From positions 1,860,001 through 1,924,000 of the forward strand of contig NW_008481810.1 in NCBI RefSeq assembly GCF_000365145.1: 64,000 bases of DNA, written 5' to 3'. The notes beneath the pieces were generated by a model. That model saw only the letters and a program-made list of their open reading frames with translations. It did no database searches and was not told the DNA's origin. Of this stretch, positions 61,920 through 64,000 are shown in pieces. The DNA comes from Cyphellophora europaea CBS 101466. Taxonomy: Eukaryota > Ascomycota > Eurotiomycetes > Chaetothyriales > Cyphellophoraceae. Each line of letters starts with the position of its first letter. Within the stretch, counting starts at the first letter, position 1. A program made the position numbers and the translations under genes.

Positions 61920-63072
61920 ATGGGCTCCACTGACGATGGCAGAGTGGCTATCGTGACTGGTGCTGTGGTAGGTTGTCCCACTTGCTTGTGCCTCCCTGGG
62001 TAGAATACATGTACTGTGGAACTCGACCCAGCATCTGGAGCTGATGCCACTCATAGTCCGGTATCGGCGAAGCTATCGCAAGACACCTCGTTGGTAGAGG
62101 ATGGCGCGTAGCAGCTTTCGACATCCAAGATGACCTTGGAAAGACCATCACCGACGACCTCGGTGCCAGCTTCTACTACATCCACTGCGATGTGAGAAGC
62201 TACGAAGACCAAGCCGCCGCCTTCCAGAAGACGTTCGACAAGTTCGGCAAAATCGACGCACTCTGCCACAATGCTGGCCTGATTGATCAGTACTCCGTCT
62301 ACAGGTTTGATTATCGGGGCAAGAAGGGGTATGTTCCCCACCACCCGGTTGGCAATGCGTTGAGCTCATTCCCCTTAGGGTCCCGCCTAAGCCGAATCTC
62401 AACTCGACAGAGACTTGTTACCACGGTCTGATCTACGGAACACAGCTCGCGGTGCATTTCATGAGACAGAACCCGATCCCTGGCGGCACCATAGTGGCCA
62501 CTGGCAGCTCGGTCGGCATTCACCCCATAGGGTCGATGCCAGAGTACTGCGGAGCCAAAGCTGCGGTACGTCATCTCAAAAGCCGTCCCTTGTTGTGACT
62601 AAGCCAAAGAATCAGATCAACAACTACGTGCGAGCCACTGCACCGATCCTGAAACTGGTAAGTACCTTCAATCACGTAGTAAGCTACTCTGACAAGATCT
62701 AGAAAGAAAAAATCCGCATTAATTGCGTAAACCCGGGCATAGTGGCAACACGCAACATCCCCGAGGTGATGAGGGTGTCGTTTGATGGATAGTGCGTGTT
62801 CTCCTCTTGCTTGGGTCGCGCCCCCCTTGAACCCTGGTCTCACCGTATACAGTGTCACTCCTGTCGAAACCATCGTAGCCGGTTACGACAGGGCGCTAAA
62901 CGACCAGTCCCTAAACGGCGAGCTACTCGAGTGCTCGCTAGATCGCATCCACCTGCTGCCAGTTCCACCATATTCCGACGGGGACGTCTTGAAGAAGACG
63001 ACTAGCGTCTACGATGGATTGTTTATCGCACTGCATGGAGAACGCTCCGGGCTGCCGGAGGCTGTTCAGTAA
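61920..63072 (+). CDS. Short-chain dehydrogenase/reductase, six exons
   Basis: SDR of about 287 aa, related to 15-hydroxyprostaglandin-dehydrogenase-like fungal enzymes. Exons: 61920..61967, 62057..62328, 62379..62565, 62610..62657, 62703..62791, 62853..63072. All five introns are short (44-89 nt), with donors GTAGGT, GTATGT, GTACGT, GTAAGT and GTGCGT. Joined motifs: VAIVTGAV-SGIGEAIARHL (cofactor loop), CDVRSYEDQ, ALCHNAGLID, VATGSSVGIHP (catalytic Ser), YCGAKAA (Tyr and Lys) and INCVNPGIVATRNIP. Every phase matches and no stop occurs. The C-terminal 70 residues (VTPVETIVAGYDRAL) are a substrate-specific lid. Substrate unknown. Confidence 0.87.
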
Positions 63073-64000
63073 TGGCCGTGCGGCTGAGTACGATGACCGC
63101 ATGGACTGTGAATATAGTCACTATTTCAATCTGCATATCTGGGATGCATGCACGACCACTTTTATTCCTGTTTTTACATGCACCCCTGACAGGCTTAACA
63201 TGCTATCGCGGCTTCGCCTGTCGTCCGCCACTTGCTATGGGTAGGCACGGCATGCTTGGCCGGCTAGGGGCCGTTTTGATCGTCTTGATGCGTCGATCTT
63301 GACTACCAAGCAGTAATCATGAGCCTGCCTCGTTGAGGCCACGGTTGAAAGAGGCACCAGTAGGCTTTGACCCCAATGCCGCGCCGCATCGGCTCTGGAC
63401 GAGGGGCGCCAAGACAATCTCAGGCAGTGAATGGGACCCACTTTTCGAAGTACATTGTAGCTTCGTGCAAACATACAATGATTACCTACAGGTCCGCTTC
63501 TATCCTGGGCTAAGTGGGACTTTGTTTTGCTGGTGAATGTGTGGTACTCTGTCTCATATTCACTGAACATTCGTCGAGGCAGGTGGGCCCGTGACAGAAG
63601 GTTGAGCGGAGTGAAGCTGGCTGTCCCGCGCTGCTTCAGAGGGATATATTGCGTGATGGTAGGCTTAGGCTTGATTTCAGTTATCACAGTACAATTGAGC
63701 CATCCGCGAGAAGGGATACTGAATCAAAGGCTACCCGTGCAGATGCACATCCAAACGTCTAAACGGAGAGGGTTCACCGCAGCGTAGATACTCAGCACAG
63801 ATGAGAAGCGGTGTACCCACAGCCCTGGCCTCCCGTAAGCTCCCGTACCTTCGATGCTTCCGCCTTTGCAAATCTCTTCAAGCACACAGCCGCCGACTTT
63901 CTTCGCGGCGGTGACAACGCCCCCATCGCTGACACCAGGCTCACCTCCAATAACAGAATCTCCGGACTCGTTCTATGTCCCAATCGTTGGGATCCCGCAT
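63073..64000. other. Right-end region with a possible exon at the edge
   Basis: Mostly unassigned. From about 63811 to the end, one plus frame is open (TFDASAFANLFKHTAADFLR, SNNRISGLVLCPNRWDPA) and looks protein-like, but start and family cannot be seen. It may be the first or an inner exon of a gene that continues beyond the window. Confidence 0.3.

Overview
This window is nuclear DNA from a filamentous ascomycete. The evidence is the set of fungal housekeeping genes (SEC22, SEC16, HUS1, an Elongator subunit, a NEO1-type flippase, a U4/U6.U5 snRNP 27K protein), many short introns (mostly 41-90 nt, GTAAGT-like donors, CTGAC/CTAAC branch sites close to CAG/TAG), and eukaryotic start contexts. 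A fungal-type DUF7918 gene and a fungal ankyrin/STAND-type protein point to Dothideomycetes, perhaps Mycosphaerellales; that placement is inference. No rRNA, tRNA, CRISPR array or intact transposon was found.

Layout. 0-10 kb: a partial unknown gene at the left edge, an unknown 280-aa protein, a flavin-reductase-like protein, a lactonohydrolase (SMP-30 fold), a NUDT14-like Nudix hydrolase, and an aldo-keto reductase. 11-16 kb: myo-inositol oxygenase, then a compact block of SEC22 and ELP5 (tail to tail, 4 bp apart) and SNRNP27. 16-25 kb is gene-poor: several weak hypothetical genes and one 640-aa ankyrin protein, then a small single-pass membrane protein. 25.8-35.8 kb holds a head-to-head pair of membrane-traffic genes, a NEO1/ATP9-type P4-ATPase and SEC16. 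38-45 kb holds a DUF7918 gene broken by two in-frame stops, HUS1, and a GAS2-domain microtubule protein. 45-63 kb is an accessory metabolic block: two SDRs, an internally deleted alcohol dehydrogenase relic, a secreted GH92 alpha-mannosidase, an MlrC/M81-family protein, three MFS transporters and a DAO-type FAD oxidoreductase. A possible exon runs off the right edge.

How the genes relate. The middle of the window carries conserved core functions (ER-Golgi traffic, tRNA modification, splicing, DNA-damage checkpoint). Both flanks look metabolic: inositol and sugar-acid chemistry on the left, uptake and oxidation of sugars, organic acids or amines on the right. No polyketide or peptide synthase is present, so this is not a classical secondary-metabolite cluster.

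Many gene models here were rebuilt by hand from splice signals and reading-frame continuity. Introns are stated for each; none has transcript support. Two observations deserve attention: the DUF7918 locus, intact except for two nonsense codons each explicable by one C-to-T change, and a repeated mid-gene switch from C-ending to G-ending codons in at least five genes.
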